DNA of 64,000 bases from Cupriavidus sp. AU9028. GTDB taxonomy: Bacteria; Pseudomonadota; Gammaproteobacteria; Burkholderiales; Burkholderiaceae. This document shows, in pieces, positions 29,153 through 37,937 of this stretch. The stretch lies in assembly GCF_019795295.1 (NCBI RefSeq), contig NZ_JAIMCG010000003.1, positions 186,001-250,000 on the forward strand. Reading direction: 5' to 3'. How positions within the stretch are numbered: the stretch's first letter is position 1; each line of letters begins with the position of its first letter. Below the pieces are notes generated by a model. It saw nothing but the letters and a program-made list of their open reading frames with translations. It was not told the origin of the DNA and made no database searches. A program made the translations under genes and the position numbers.

Positions 29153-30430
29153 ATGCCATCGCTGCAATCCGTGATCTCCTGCCTGTCCGACTACGATCCG
29201 ACCGCGCTGCCGGTGGACCAGGCCAACCGGATCATTGCCGACGTGGTCGAGCCGGTCACCGGCATCGAACAACTGGCCATCCGCACGGCCCTGGACCGCG
29301 TGCTCGCCGAGGACGTGGTGTCGCCGATCGACGTTCCCGCGCATGACAACGCGGCGATGGACGGCTATGCCTTCAACGCTGCCAACCTGCCCGCTTCCGG
29401 CGACGCCGTGCTGACCGTGGCCGGCACCGCGCTGGCGGGCGATACCGGCCTGCCCGCGCCGGCCGCCGGCACCGCAGTGCGGATCATGACGGGGGCCGTG
29501 ATGCCGGCGGGCTGTGACACCGTGATTCCCCAGGAGCTCGTGGAGGTGGACGGCGACACCATCCGCTTTGCCGCCGATGCCGTGCGTGCCGGCGACAACC
29601 GCAGGTTCCGCGGCGAGGATCTGGCGGCCGGCAAACCCGCTTTGCGCGCGGGCCGGCTGCTGCGCCCGGCCGACCTGGGACTGCTTGCCTCGCTGGGCAT
29701 CGCCGAGGTGCGGGTGCGGCGTCGCCTGCGCGTCGCCTTCTTCTCCACCGGAGACGAGCTGCGCTCGATCGGCGAGACGCTCGACGCCGGCTGCGTCTAC
29801 GACTCCAACCGCTATACGCTGCACGCGATGCTCACGCGCCTGGGCGTCGAGCTGATCGACATGGGCGTGGTGCGCGACGACCCCGCCGCGCTGGAAGCCG
29901 CGTTTCGCACGGCGTGCGAGAACGCCGACGCGGTGATCACCTCGGGCGGCGTGTCGGTCGGCGAAGCGGACTACACCAAGGCGATCATGGCCCGGCTGGG
30001 CGACGTGACCTTCTGGAAGATCGCCATGCGCCCGGGCCGGCCGATGGCCTTCGGGCGCATCGCGTCCAATGGCAAGGAGGCGCTGCTGTTCGGCCTGCCC
30101 GGCAACCCGGTGGCGGTGATGGTGACCTTCTACCATTTCGTCCGCGCGGCGCTGCATCGCATGATGGGCACGGACCTGGCCGCGCCGCCATTGATGCGGG
30201 TGCGCAGCGCGCAGGCCATCCGCAAGAAGCCCGGCCGCACCGAGTACCAGCGCGGCATCCTCGCCCCCGGCGCCGACGGCCAGTGGGAGGTGCGTATCAC
30301 CGGCCAGCAGGGCTCCGGCGTGCTGCGGTCGATGAGCGAAGCGAACTGCTTCATCGTGCTGGGGCACCAGCAGGGTGGCGTCGCCGCCGGCGATCCGGTC
30401 GACGTGATGCTGTTCGAGGGCCTGATCTGA
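29153..30430 (+). CDS. moeA: Molybdopterin molybdenumtransferase MoeA
   Basis: Inserts molybdate into adenylated molybdopterin. Recognised by VPAHDNAAMDGYAF near residue 65, RIMTGAVMPAGCDTVIPQE, the MogA-like domain with FFSTGDEL and VITSGGVSVGEADYTKAI, and the FGLPGNPVAVMVTFYHFVRAALH block. Length 425 is a little above E. coli MoeA (411). It is 40 bases after mobA. Together with moaA and mobA this provides three steps; moaC, moaD and moaE are not in the window. Confidence 0.95.
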   Translation: MPSLQSVISCLSDYDPTALPVDQANRIIADVVEPVTGIEQLAIRTALDRVLAEDVVSPIDVPAHDNAAMDGYAFNAANLPASGDAVLTVAGTALAGDTGLPAPAAGTAVRIMTGAVMPAGCDTVIPQELVEVDGDTIRFAADAVRAGDNRRFRGEDLAAGKPALRAGRLLRPADLGLLASLGIAEVRVRRRLRVAFFSTGDELRSIGETLDAGCVYDSNRYTLHAMLTRLGVELIDMGVVRDDPAALEAAFRTACENADAVITSGGVSVGEADYTKAIMARLGDVTFWKIAMRPGRPMAFGRIASNGKEALLFGLPGNPVAVMVTFYHFVRAALHRMMGTDLAAPPLMRVRSAQAIRKKPGRTEYQRGILAPGADGQWEVRITGQQGSGVLRSMSEANCFIVLGHQQGGVAAGDPVDVMLFEGLI

Positions 30431-30584
30431 CCCGGGCCGGGCGACCGCGCGACTGTGGTTTTTTTGACGCATCGCGGCCGGGGCATCGGCTAGTCGCCTG
30501 TCGCCCCATTCGCTACACTTGCCCAATTCAAACGCAAGCGAACGCAAGCAAGCGCAACCCACCAACCGGACTGCCATCGTCGTC

Positions 30585-30863
30585 ATGAATCAGGAGATTT
30601 CCTACCTCCACCCCGTCAAGACCGCCCGGGCCCTCGTGCTGGTCTATCTGTGCTTCTCGGTGCCGATCGTGTCGATGGGGTTGTTCGTGGCCTTCGTGCG
30701 CTATGGCGACCTGCCCGGCATCACGGTCTTCACCGCGCTGATCCTGAACGCGCTGGTGGGTTTCGGACTGCTGTGGCTGGCCTGCAAGGCCTACAACTGG
30801 GTGGCGGCCCGGTTCGGCGGCATCGAGGTCACGATCCGTCCGCTGCCGGCCCAGACCGACTAG
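30585..30863 (+). CDS. Small two-pass membrane protein, function unknown
   Basis: 92 residues with two hydrophobic segments (about 15-37, LVLVYLCFSVPIVSMGLFVAFV, and 47-66, VFTALILNALVGFGLLWLAC). It starts at ATG 30585 with an AGGAG-like context that is weak. It follows moeA by 154 bases and ends before a bidirectional terminator, convergent with rmuC. I do not recognise the family; related beta-proteobacteria seem to have a similar short ORF behind moeA, but this is not verified. Confidence 0.7.
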   Translation: MNQEISYLHPVKTARALVLVYLCFSVPIVSMGLFVAFVRYGDLPGITVFTALILNALVGFGLLWLACKAYNWVAARFGGIEVTIRPLPAQTD

Positions 30864-30914
30864 CCGCCGGCTGGCTGCCGACTAGCCGCCGACTGGTTGC
30901 AGTTCCCGCCAACC

Positions 30915-30943
30915 AAAAAGCGCATCGATCGATGCGCTTTTTT
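30915..30943. terminator. Bidirectional terminator between convergent genes
   Basis: Perfect palindrome: five A, GCGCAT, CGATCG loop region, ATGCGC, then T-run (30938-30943). Symmetry lets it stop transcripts from the small membrane-protein gene on plus and from rmuC on minus. Confidence 0.9.
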
Positions 30944-30967
30944 GTTGCCCGCGGACGAGAGCACCGC

Positions 30968-32326
30968 CTACACCGTGCCGCCACTGGTCGCTGCCGGTCC
31001 CTGCAGGTCGGCCTCGCCCGCCCCCGGCTCATCCGCCCCCTCGGGCGCCTCGGCGGCGCCGAGCAACCGCAGGGTATCGTCCTCCGGCAGCGCCTCGACC
31101 TTGCGCAGCTTGCGTTCCATTTGCCGGCTGCGCACCTCGGCCTGCTCGATATTGCGGGCCGCGCGCTCCAGTGTCTGCCGCGTGCGCGCCAGCACCTCGC
31201 CGAACTTGCCGAACTCGGTCTTGACCGCGCCGAGCACCTCCCACACCTCGCTGGACCGCTTCTCCAGCGCCAGCGTGCGGAAGCCCATCTGCAGGCTGTT
31301 GAGCAACGCGGTCAGCGTGGTCGGGCCGGCGATCGTGACGCGGTGCTGGCGCTGCAACTGATCGGCCAGTCCCGGACGCCGCAGCACTTCCGCGTACAGC
31401 CCTTCGGTCGGCAGGAACAGGATGGCGAAATCGGTGGTGGCGGGCGGTGACAGGTACTTTTCGGCGATGGTCTGGGCTTCCCGCCGCACCGCCGTTTCCA
31501 GTTCCCGGCCCGCCGTGGCGACCCCCTCCACATCCCCGCGCTCCTGGGCATCGCACAGCCGCTCGTACTGCTCCTTCGGGAACTTCGCATCGATCGGCAG
31601 CCAGACGGTGCCGCTGTCGGCGCGCGCGGCACCCGCACCGGACGATTCCCGGCCCGGCAGCCGGATGGCGAACTCCACCCGGGCGCCGGTATTGCGCACG
31701 GTTTCGACATTGCGGGCGTACTGGTCGGGCGTCAGGATCTGCTCCAGCAGCATGTCCAGCTGGACTTCGCCCCAGGTACCACGGGTCTTCACGTTGGTCA
31801 GCACGCGCTTGAGATCGCCCACGCCCTGCGCCAGCGCCTGCATCTCGCCCAGGCCGCGATGGACCTGATCGAGCCGGTCCGACACCAGGCGGAACGACTC
31901 GCCCAGCCGCTGCTCCAGCGTGGCATGCAGCTTCTCGTCGACGGTGCGGCGCATCTCGTCGAGCTTCGCCGCATTGTTGGCCTCGATGTCCTTGAGCTTC
32001 TGCTCCAGCGTCGCGCGCACTTCCATCAGACGGCGCTCGTTCGCCTCCGACAGCTGCGTCACCTGCTGCTGAAGGCTGGCGGCGAAACGGTGCAGGCTGG
32101 CGGCCTGCTCCTCGCGGCCGATGCGCGCAGCGTCCGCGACCTCGGCGCGCAGGCTGCGCTCGAGCCGTTCGCTGTCGCGCTCGCCGCGTTCGCGCCAGTC
32201 GGCCAGCCGCTGCAGCAGCACGTCCTGCTCGGCGCCCGCCGCCCCCGAGCGGCGAAACAGCAGGACCAGTTGCAGCAACAGGATGACCGCCAGCGCGGCG
32301 AGGATCAGGATCAGGGGCCAGGACAT
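30968..32326 (-). CDS. rmuC: RmuC-family DNA recombination protein
   Basis: RmuC homologs limit recombination at inverted repeats and carry a nuclease-like fold. One N-terminal membrane segment (MSWPLILILAALAVILLLQLVLLF, residues 1-24 region), then a long coiled coil to about residue 140 (rich in E, R, A, Q) and the RmuC core with GDLKRVLTNVKTRGTWGEVQ, VWLPIDAKFPKEQYERL and the LFLPTEGLYAEVL block. Length 452. It ends 25 bases after the bidirectional terminator and is 62 bases after the 2-hydroxyacid dehydrogenase gene. Exact activity is not settled for the family. Confidence 0.9.
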   Translation of the reverse strand: MSWPLILILAALAVILLLQLVLLFRRSGAAGAEQDVLLQRLADWRERGERDSERLERSLRAEVADAARIGREEQAASLHRFAASLQQQVTQLSEANERRLMEVRATLEQKLKDIEANNAAKLDEMRRTVDEKLHATLEQRLGESFRLVSDRLDQVHRGLGEMQALAQGVGDLKRVLTNVKTRGTWGEVQLDMLLEQILTPDQYARNVETVRNTGARVEFAIRLPGRESSGAGAARADSGTVWLPIDAKFPKEQYERLCDAQERGDVEGVATAGRELETAVRREAQTIAEKYLSPPATTDFAILFLPTEGLYAEVLRRPGLADQLQRQHRVTIAGPTTLTALLNSLQMGFRTLALEKRSSEVWEVLGAVKTEFGKFGEVLARTRQTLERAARNIEQAEVRSRQMERKLRKVEALPEDDTLRLLGAAEAPEGADEPGAGEADLQGPAATSGGTV

Positions 32327-32387
32327 GCAGGACGGCTATAGCAACGGTTGGACAGGCACGCCGCGGTGCGGGCAGCGCGTAGAAGGG

Positions 32388-33404
32388 TCAGCGCCGGCGC
32401 GGCAGCACCTCGGGATTGACCACGCAGGGCGGCCGGCCGGCATCCGGGCCCGCATCCAGGGCGGCGATCAGATTGTCGGCGGCCAGGTCGGCCATCGCCC
32501 GGCGAGTCTTCTCCGAGGCGCTGGCGATATGCGGGGTCAGCACCACGTTGGGAACGGTCAGCAGATCGGGATGCACGTCCGGTTCTCCCTCGAACACATC
32601 GAGGCCCGCGGCGAACAGGCGCCGCTCGCGCAACGCCCGCGCCAGCGCGCCGTCGTCGACGATGCCGCCGCGCGCGAGGTTGACCAGCGTCGCCGAGGGC
32701 TTCATCTTCGCCAGTTCGGCGGCACCGATCGCATGATGGCTTTCCGGACTGTAGGGCAGCACCAGCAGCAGATGGTCCGACTGGCCCACCAGTTCGTCCT
32801 TGCTGACATAGCGCGCCTGCAGCGCCTGCTCGGTCTGCTCGGGTAGCCGCGAGCGATTGTGGTACAGCACCGTCATGCCGAATCCCGCCGCGCGCCGCGC
32901 CAGTGCCTGGCCGATCCGCCCCATGCCGAGAATGCCGAGGGTGCTGCCATGCAGGTCCATGCCGAGGAACATGTCATAGGCCCAGCGCTGCCAGTGCCCC
33001 GCGCGCAGCCAGTGCTCCGACTCGGTGACCCGGCGAGCGGTGGCCATCAGCAGCGCCCAGCCGAAATCGGCGGTGGTCTCGGTCAGCACGTCCGGGGTAT
33101 TGGTGGCGACGATCCCGGCGGCGGTCAGCGCCGGCAGATCGAGATTGTTGTAGCCCACCGCCATATTGCACACCGCGCGCAGCGACGGCAGCGCCGCGAC
33201 CAGTTCGGCGTCGATCCGGTCGGCGGCGTTGGCCAGCACGCCGGCCTTGCCCGCCAGCCGCGCGCGCAGCGCGGCGCCGTCCAGCACCTCGTCCGGCTGG
33301 TTGTGGTCGACCTCGAAATACTGCGACAGCCGCTCGATCACCTCGGGAAAGATCGCGCGGGTCACGAGCACGGCGGGACGGGATACGGAAGCGGATGCGG
33401 TCAT
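32388..33404 (-). CDS. D-2-hydroxyacid dehydrogenase, glyoxylate/hydroxypyruvate reductase-like
   Basis: 338 residues. Rossmann motif GILGMGRIGQALARRAAGFG (about 153-172), catalytic Arg in LVNLARGGIVDD, Glu in VFEGEPDVHP and His in VLTPHIASASEKTR, the classic NAD-dependent 2-hydroxyacid dehydrogenase set. The sequence resembles glyoxylate/gluconate reductases (GhrB type) rather than SerA: no ACT domain. The next gene downstream in the same direction is rmuC and the one upstream is an antiporter, with no pathway link visible. Substrate is inferred only. Confidence 0.88.
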   Translation of the reverse strand: MTASASVSRPAVLVTRAIFPEVIERLSQYFEVDHNQPDEVLDGAALRARLAGKAGVLANAADRIDAELVAALPSLRAVCNMAVGYNNLDLPALTAAGIVATNTPDVLTETTADFGWALLMATARRVTESEHWLRAGHWQRWAYDMFLGMDLHGSTLGILGMGRIGQALARRAAGFGMTVLYHNRSRLPEQTEQALQARYVSKDELVGQSDHLLLVLPYSPESHHAIGAAELAKMKPSATLVNLARGGIVDDGALARALRERRLFAAGLDVFEGEPDVHPDLLTVPNVVLTPHIASASEKTRRAMADLAADNLIAALDAGPDAGRPPCVVNPEVLPRRR

Positions 33405-33417
33405 GGCAGGATCCGGA

Positions 33418-34842
33418 TCAAAGGCGGAAGAACAGGAAGGTCATCGCCAGGAACAGCGGCACCAGCACGCCGCAGGACCACAGCATATAACCGAAGAAGC
33501 TGGGCATGCGCACGCCGCGGTTCTCGGCGATCGCCTTGACCATCAGGTTCGGCGCATTGCCGATGTAGGTGTTGGCCCCCATGAACACCGCGCCCGCGGA
33601 GATCGCCGCCAGCGTGGAGGCGTCGCGCGTCATCAGCGTGGCAGCGTCGCCGCCCGCGGTATTGAAGAAGACCAGATAGGTTGGCGCATTGTCGAGGAAG
33701 GAGGACAGCAGGCCCGTCGCCCAGAAATACATGCCGTCGATCGGCCGCCCGGCGGCGTCGCTGACCGCGTGAATCACGCCGGCGAAGGCCCCGTCGGTCC
33801 CGGCGCGCAGCATGGCGATCACCGGAATGATGGTCAGGAAGATGCCGGCAAACAGCTTGCCCACTTCGAGGATCGGCTCCCAGTTGAACTCGTTGCCCAC
33901 CCGCGCGCCCTCGGGCGTGATCAGCAGCGACAGCAGCGCGACGCCCACCAGCGCGACATCGCGCACCAGCGACTGCAGCGGGACCTCGGTGCCGAGCACG
34001 TCGAAGCTGATGCCCGGCTTCCACAGGCCACTCATCAGCACCAGTCCCACTACAGCGGCCAGCAGCAGGAAGTTGGCCTTGCCCTCGATGCGGATATCGC
34101 GGGAGTCGGGCGTCGGATCCTGCCCGGCGGGCAGCTCTTCTTCCCGATTGAGGTAGTAGTGACGGTCGACCAGATAGAAGATCGCCAGCAGCGACAGGCA
34201 GAGGAACAGCGTCTCCAGGTGGATATGCTGCAAGGTCCAGAAGAAATCGACGCCCTTGAGGAAGCCAAGGAACAGCGGCGGGTCGCCCAGCGGCGTCAGC
34301 GCGCCGCCGGCGTTGGCCACCAGGAAGATGAAGAACACCACCACGTGCGCGACATGGCGGCGATTGTCGTTTGCGCGCAGCAGCGGCCGGATCAGCAGCA
34401 TCGCCGCGCCGGTGGTGCCCATGATGCTGGCCAGCACGGTGCCCAGCGCCAGGATGCCGGTATTGAGCCGCGGCGTGCCGTGCAGGTTGCCGTGCACGCA
34501 GATGCCGCCCGCCACCGTGTACAGCGCCCCGATCAGCACGATGAACGGCAGGTACTCGGCCAGCAGCGCGTGCGCCAGTCCGGCCAGTGCCGCGTGCGCG
34601 CCGAAGGACAGTGCGAACGGCACCAGGAACAGCAGCGCCCATCCCGCCGCGACCTTGCCGTAGTGGTGGTGCCAGAACCGTGGCGCCGCCAGCGGCATCA
34701 GCGCGATCGACAGCAGGACGCCGGCGAACGGCACGGCCCACAGTGGCGACAGCGTGGCCCCGTCCAGTTCCGCAGCCTGGGCCAGCGAAGGCAGCAGCAC
34801 CGCCGCTATGGAAATCGACAGACGGGCAAGCACGGATGGCAT
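33418..34842 (-). CDS. NhaD-type Na+/H+ antiporter, ion-transporter superfamily
   Basis: 474 residues, about 11-12 predicted membrane spans starting with a signal-like segment (LSISIAAVLLPSLAQAAEL). Typical features of the ArsB/NhaD (ion transporter) superfamily are VFFIFLVANAGGALTPLGDP, LASIMGTTGAAMLLIRP, TGLLSSFLDNAPTYLVFFNT and MGANTYIGNAPNLMVKAI; the paired ANxGG and DNAP motifs are diagnostic. NhaD in Vibrio exchanges Na+/Li+ for protons. I start at ATG 34842 because a GGGAGA site is about 10 bases upstream and the preceding 50 codons are not hydrophobic. Ion specificity cannot be told. Confidence 0.85.
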   Translation of the reverse strand: MPSVLARLSISIAAVLLPSLAQAAELDGATLSPLWAVPFAGVLLSIALMPLAAPRFWHHHYGKVAAGWALLFLVPFALSFGAHAALAGLAHALLAEYLPFIVLIGALYTVAGGICVHGNLHGTPRLNTGILALGTVLASIMGTTGAAMLLIRPLLRANDNRRHVAHVVVFFIFLVANAGGALTPLGDPPLFLGFLKGVDFFWTLQHIHLETLFLCLSLLAIFYLVDRHYYLNREEELPAGQDPTPDSRDIRIEGKANFLLLAAVVGLVLMSGLWKPGISFDVLGTEVPLQSLVRDVALVGVALLSLLITPEGARVGNEFNWEPILEVGKLFAGIFLTIIPVIAMLRAGTDGAFAGVIHAVSDAAGRPIDGMYFWATGLLSSFLDNAPTYLVFFNTAGGDAATLMTRDASTLAAISAGAVFMGANTYIGNAPNLMVKAIAENRGVRMPSFFGYMLWSCGVLVPLFLAMTFLFFRL

Positions 34843-35016
34843 CGGTTGGAATCTCCCGGAGAAAACACTGGACAGCCCGCCTTTGCGCGGAACGGCAAGG
34901 CGGCATGCGAGGCACTGCGGATGGCATGCCGGCGCCGCGTGTACGCCGAACGGGGGACGTGGCGACGCAGGGCCGGCATGACAGGCGGCCACGCGGGCCG
35001 CCGGGGGATGGAGACG

Positions 35017-35742
35017 TCAGTCCTGCTCGATCAGCACGACATGGACGCGATATGGCCCGTGCGCGCCAAGCACGATGGTCTGCTCGATATCGCCGGTGCG
35101 CGACGGGCCACTGATGACGTTGGTGGCGCGCGGCAACTCGCCGCGCTCGCTACGGACCAGCGCGAAGGCCGCTTCCAGGTCCGGCACGATGCGCGAGACC
35201 GGCACCACCGCGATATGGGTCTCCGGCAACAGCGCGCCGGAAGCGAACGACTCCGGCCCCGACAGCAGCATCAGCGAGCCGGTCTCGGCGACCGCACAGA
35301 AGCAGCCGGTGATACCGACCAGATCGCCGTGCTCGCGGTCGGCCTGGGGATCGCGCACGGGCGGCCGGTACTCGACCTCGACGCCAGCCGCCTGCCAGTC
35401 CAGCGCAGACAGTGCCGGCCACGCGACCGCGCGTGGCGCCAGCGCCAGGGCCTGCAGATAGCGCGCCACCGCCGCCGGCACCTCGGCATGCGAGCGCACC
35501 CGCTCTACCGTCGAGGCCATCTTCTGCGCCTGCACGACGAACGCTTCCGTGACGTCGCCCGCTATGCCGGGACGCGGGCCGGCCGGGTGCCGCTGAAGAT
35601 AGTCGGCAACGGCCTCGCGCTCGCCCTGGGTAGTCTGGGCCGGGCGTCCCTGCGCGGCGCGGATGCGGGCGAAGATGCGGTTGCGGACGCTGTCGGTGTT
35701 CAACGGCGCGAGCGTGGAGTCGGCGGACGGGTTCTGGGTCAT
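35017..35742 (-). CDS. LutC/YkgG-type LUD-domain protein
   Basis: 241 residues of the LUD (lactate utilisation) family. The conserved core is GITGCFCAVAETGSLMLLSG (Glu-Thr-Gly), HIAVVPVSRIVPDL, and the end SGPSRTGDIEQTIVLGAHGP, as in LutC. LutC works with LutA and LutB in L-lactate oxidation, but neither is adjacent: upstream is pncB (minus) and downstream the antiporter. The ATG at 35742 is used; the open frame reaches 35805. Whether the partners are elsewhere or this member acts alone is open. Confidence 0.8.
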   Translation of the reverse strand: MTQNPSADSTLAPLNTDSVRNRIFARIRAAQGRPAQTTQGEREAVADYLQRHPAGPRPGIAGDVTEAFVVQAQKMASTVERVRSHAEVPAAVARYLQALALAPRAVAWPALSALDWQAAGVEVEYRPPVRDPQADREHGDLVGITGCFCAVAETGSLMLLSGPESFASGALLPETHIAVVPVSRIVPDLEAAFALVRSERGELPRATNVISGPSRTGDIEQTIVLGAHGPYRVHVVLIEQD

Positions 35743-35839
35743 GCGCAAGCTCGTGGGATGGCGGTCCGGATTCAACCCGGCAATTATAAGGGGCGGCTCT
35801 CGCACGCTCGAATCCGGATCGGCCCGGATCGAGGCGGAT

Positions 35840-37018
35840 TCAGGCGGCAGCCTCGACGCCGAACACCTGGCGCAGATAGGTCAGGTAGGCCGGGTCGTCG
35901 CACATCGTCTTCTCGGGCGTGTCGGACAGCTTGGCGACCGGCTGCCCATTGCAGCGAACCATCTTGATGACGATCTGCAGCGGCGTGTAGCCGAGGTCGT
36001 TGGTCAGGTTGGTGCCGACGCCGAAGGCCAGCCGGCAACGCCCGCTGAAGCGCTCGTACAGCTCGACCACGCGCGGGATGTTCAGGTTGTCGCTGAAGAT
36101 CAGCGTCTTGCTGCGCGAATCGACCCGATTGGCGGCGTAGTGGGCCAGCATCCGTTCGCCCCAGGCGACCGGATCGCCGGAATCGTGCCGGACCCCGTCG
36201 AACAGCTTGCAGAAGTAGAGGTCGAAGTCGTTCAGGAAGGCGTCGAAGCCGTACGTGTCGGACAGCGCGATGCCCAGGTCGCCGCGATATTCGCGTGCCC
36301 AGGTTTCCAGCGCGAACACCTGCGAATCGCGCAGCCGCGGCCCGAGCGACTGGCACGCCTGCAGGTACTCGTGGGCCATCGTGCCCAGCGGAATCAGGTT
36401 GTGCATGCGCGCGAAGTGGACGTTGCTGGTGCCGGCCAGTTGCGGCCCCAGTACCTGCTTCATGCTCTGCAGCACTTCCTCCTGCCAGTCGCGCGAGAAG
36501 CGGCGGCGCGTGCCGTAGTCGGCGATCACGCAGTCGGTGCGGCCGGGCATGCGCAGCAGCGCCAGCTTCTCCGTCAGGCGCCGGCGGCCCTCGTCCCAGT
36601 TGGGAAACGGCTGGGTATGGCGGAAATACACCTCGTTGACGATGGCCAGCAGCGGCACTTCGAACAGGATGGTGTGCAGCCACGGTCCACGGATCGTGAT
36701 ATCGATCTCGCCGTTGTCCTTGGGCGACGGCGTCACCGAAACGTACTTCGCGTTGAGCTGGAACAGGCCGAGAAAGTCGACGAAGTCGCTCTTGATGAAG
36801 CGCAGGCCGCGCAGCCAGGCCAGTTCCTCCTCGGTGAACCGCAGCTTGCACAGTGCGTCGATCTCCGTCTTGATCTCGTCGATATACGGACGCAGATCGA
36901 CCCCGGCGTTGCGGCATTTGAAGCGGTATTCGACTTGGGCCGCCGGAAAATGATGCAGCACGACCTGCATCATGGTGAACTTGTACAGATCGGTATCGAG
37001 CAGTGACTGGATAATCAT
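35840..37018 (-). CDS. pncB: Nicotinate phosphoribosyltransferase
   Basis: Makes nicotinate mononucleotide from nicotinate and PRPP in the Preiss-Handler NAD salvage pathway. The N terminus [20 protein letters not shown] is diagnostic, with [33 protein letters not shown] and the phosphate-binding part [11 protein letters not shown], followed by [11 protein letters not shown] and [13 protein letters not shown]. The length of 392 from ATG 37018 fits E. coli PncB (400). The open frame continues to 37075. Upstream lies a repeat-containing region of 511 bases. Confidence 0.96.
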   Translation of the reverse strand: MIIQSLLDTDLYKFTMMQVVLHHFPAAQVEYRFKCRNAGVDLRPYIDEIKTEIDALCKLRFTEEELAWLRGLRFIKSDFVDFLGLFQLNAKYVSVTPSPKDNGEIDITIRGPWLHTILFEVPLLAIVNEVYFRHTQPFPNWDEGRRRLTEKLALLRMPGRTDCVIADYGTRRRFSRDWQEEVLQSMKQVLGPQLAGTSNVHFARMHNLIPLGTMAHEYLQACQSLGPRLRDSQVFALETWAREYRGDLGIALSDTYGFDAFLNDFDLYFCKLFDGVRHDSGDPVAWGERMLAHYAANRVDSRSKTLIFSDNLNIPRVVELYERFSGRCRLAFGVGTNLTNDLGYTPLQIVIKMVRCNGQPVAKLSDTPEKTMCDDPAYLTYLRQVFGVEAAA

Positions 37019-37529
37019 GGCAGGGCTGCGAGGGAACGCCGGACGCCTCAGCAAGGTGCCGGATTGGTCCCACATGCTACCGCATCGCGCTGCTGCCGCG
37101 CGATGCTACGGTTCTCAATGCGGGGATCGACGCGAATGTCGGGGCGAATATCGGCGCGAATATCGGCGCAAGCACCGGCGCCGCTGCGCGCGCCCACCCG
37201 CTCCGCCCCCCCCGCATCACGCGGGGCTTCGTGCACATTCCGGAGTCAATACACTGCGCATAAAGAAATAAGAAAACTATCTGATTGCGCTATATAGGAC
37301 CGCTGCCCGGGCCGGTCCGGTCGGCTACAATATCGTTCTTTGAAGGGCCGCGGACCGCGCTCGCCCGCGCCCGCCGCATCGGCACGCGCGGTGTCTCGCT
37401 CAACCGATATTACGCGAGAGCGGCAAGCCGGCAGCAAGGGATCTGCGATCGCGTCCCTGCCGGTCATGGCAAGACCCGACCAGCGGCCCCAACGTCTCCC
37501 ATCGAAGCCGATCCGTTTTTGGAACCGAA
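37019..37529. other. pncB-fdxA divergent intergenic region
   Basis: 511 bases containing the 12-bp repeats at 37131-37178, a poly-C run near 37206, and an AT-rich patch at 37245-37297 that includes ATAAAGAAATAAGAAAAC and CTATATAGG. A TACAAT at 37326-37331 could be a -10 for fdxA but its -35 (CTGCCC, 37303-37308) is poor. The fdxA leader would be about 190 bases. No gene is evident; the short frames on both strands have neither ribosome binding site nor protein-like composition. Confidence 0.5.
37131..37178. repeat. Four degenerate 12-bp tandem repeats
   Basis: Four successive units of 12 bases: CGCGAATGTCGG, GGCGAATATCGG, CGCGAATATCGG and CGCAAGCACCGG. The central two differ by one base. Each of the first three is an imperfect palindrome around CGA-ATA-TCG, like short operator or iteron units. 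The block starts 112 bases upstream of the pncB start. Confidence 0.75.
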
Positions 37530-37853
37530 ATGACTCACGTTGTCACCGAATCCTGCATCCGTTGCCGCTATACCGATTGCGTTGACGTGTGCCCGGTCGA
37601 TTGTTTCCGCGAGGGCCCCAACTTCCTCGCGATCGATCCCGACGAGTGCATCGATTGCGCGGTCTGCGTGGCGGAATGCCCGGTCAACGCGATCTATGCC
37701 GAGGAAGACGTGCCGGCCGACCAGCTCGAATTCATCGACCTGAATGCCGAGCTGGCGCGCAGCTGGCCGTCCATCACCAAGACCAAGACCCCGCTGCCCG
37801 AGGCCGAGGAGTTCAAGGACGTCACCGGCAAGCTGCAGTACCTGCAGCGCTGA
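37530..37853 (+). CDS. fdxA: Seven-iron ferredoxin FdxA
   Basis: Ferredoxin with one [3Fe-4S] and one [4Fe-4S] cluster. Ligands are in the N-terminal half: [18 protein letters not shown] and [17 protein letters not shown], the split first motif marking the 7Fe type. The tail to residue 107 has the usual acidic extension. It is followed after 84 bases by a ferredoxin reductase, an obvious functional pair for low-potential electron transfer. Length and sequence match the family closely. Confidence 0.95.
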   Translation: MTHVVTESCIRCRYTDCVDVCPVDCFREGPNFLAIDPDECIDCAVCVAECPVNAIYAEEDVPADQLEFIDLNAELARSWPSITKTKTPLPEAEEFKDVTGKLQYLQR

Positions 37854-37937
37854 CACCGCACAACGATAAAGGAAGCGCCCCACCCGCTTTCCCGAAATGC
37901 GGGGCAATTGCTGCCCCCCGAACGTATCAGGACGATT

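Noticed and set aside
33166-35967. 933-codon plus-strand frame opposite the antiporter and dehydrogenase
   Set aside because: Shadow frame of three minus-strand genes with clear family motifs; composition is Gln/His/Arg-rich, typical of complement frames.
37854-37937. Possible attenuator hairpin (GGGGCA/TGCCCC) between fdxA and the reductase
   Set aside because: No T-run and only 84 bases of spacer; may be chance pairing.
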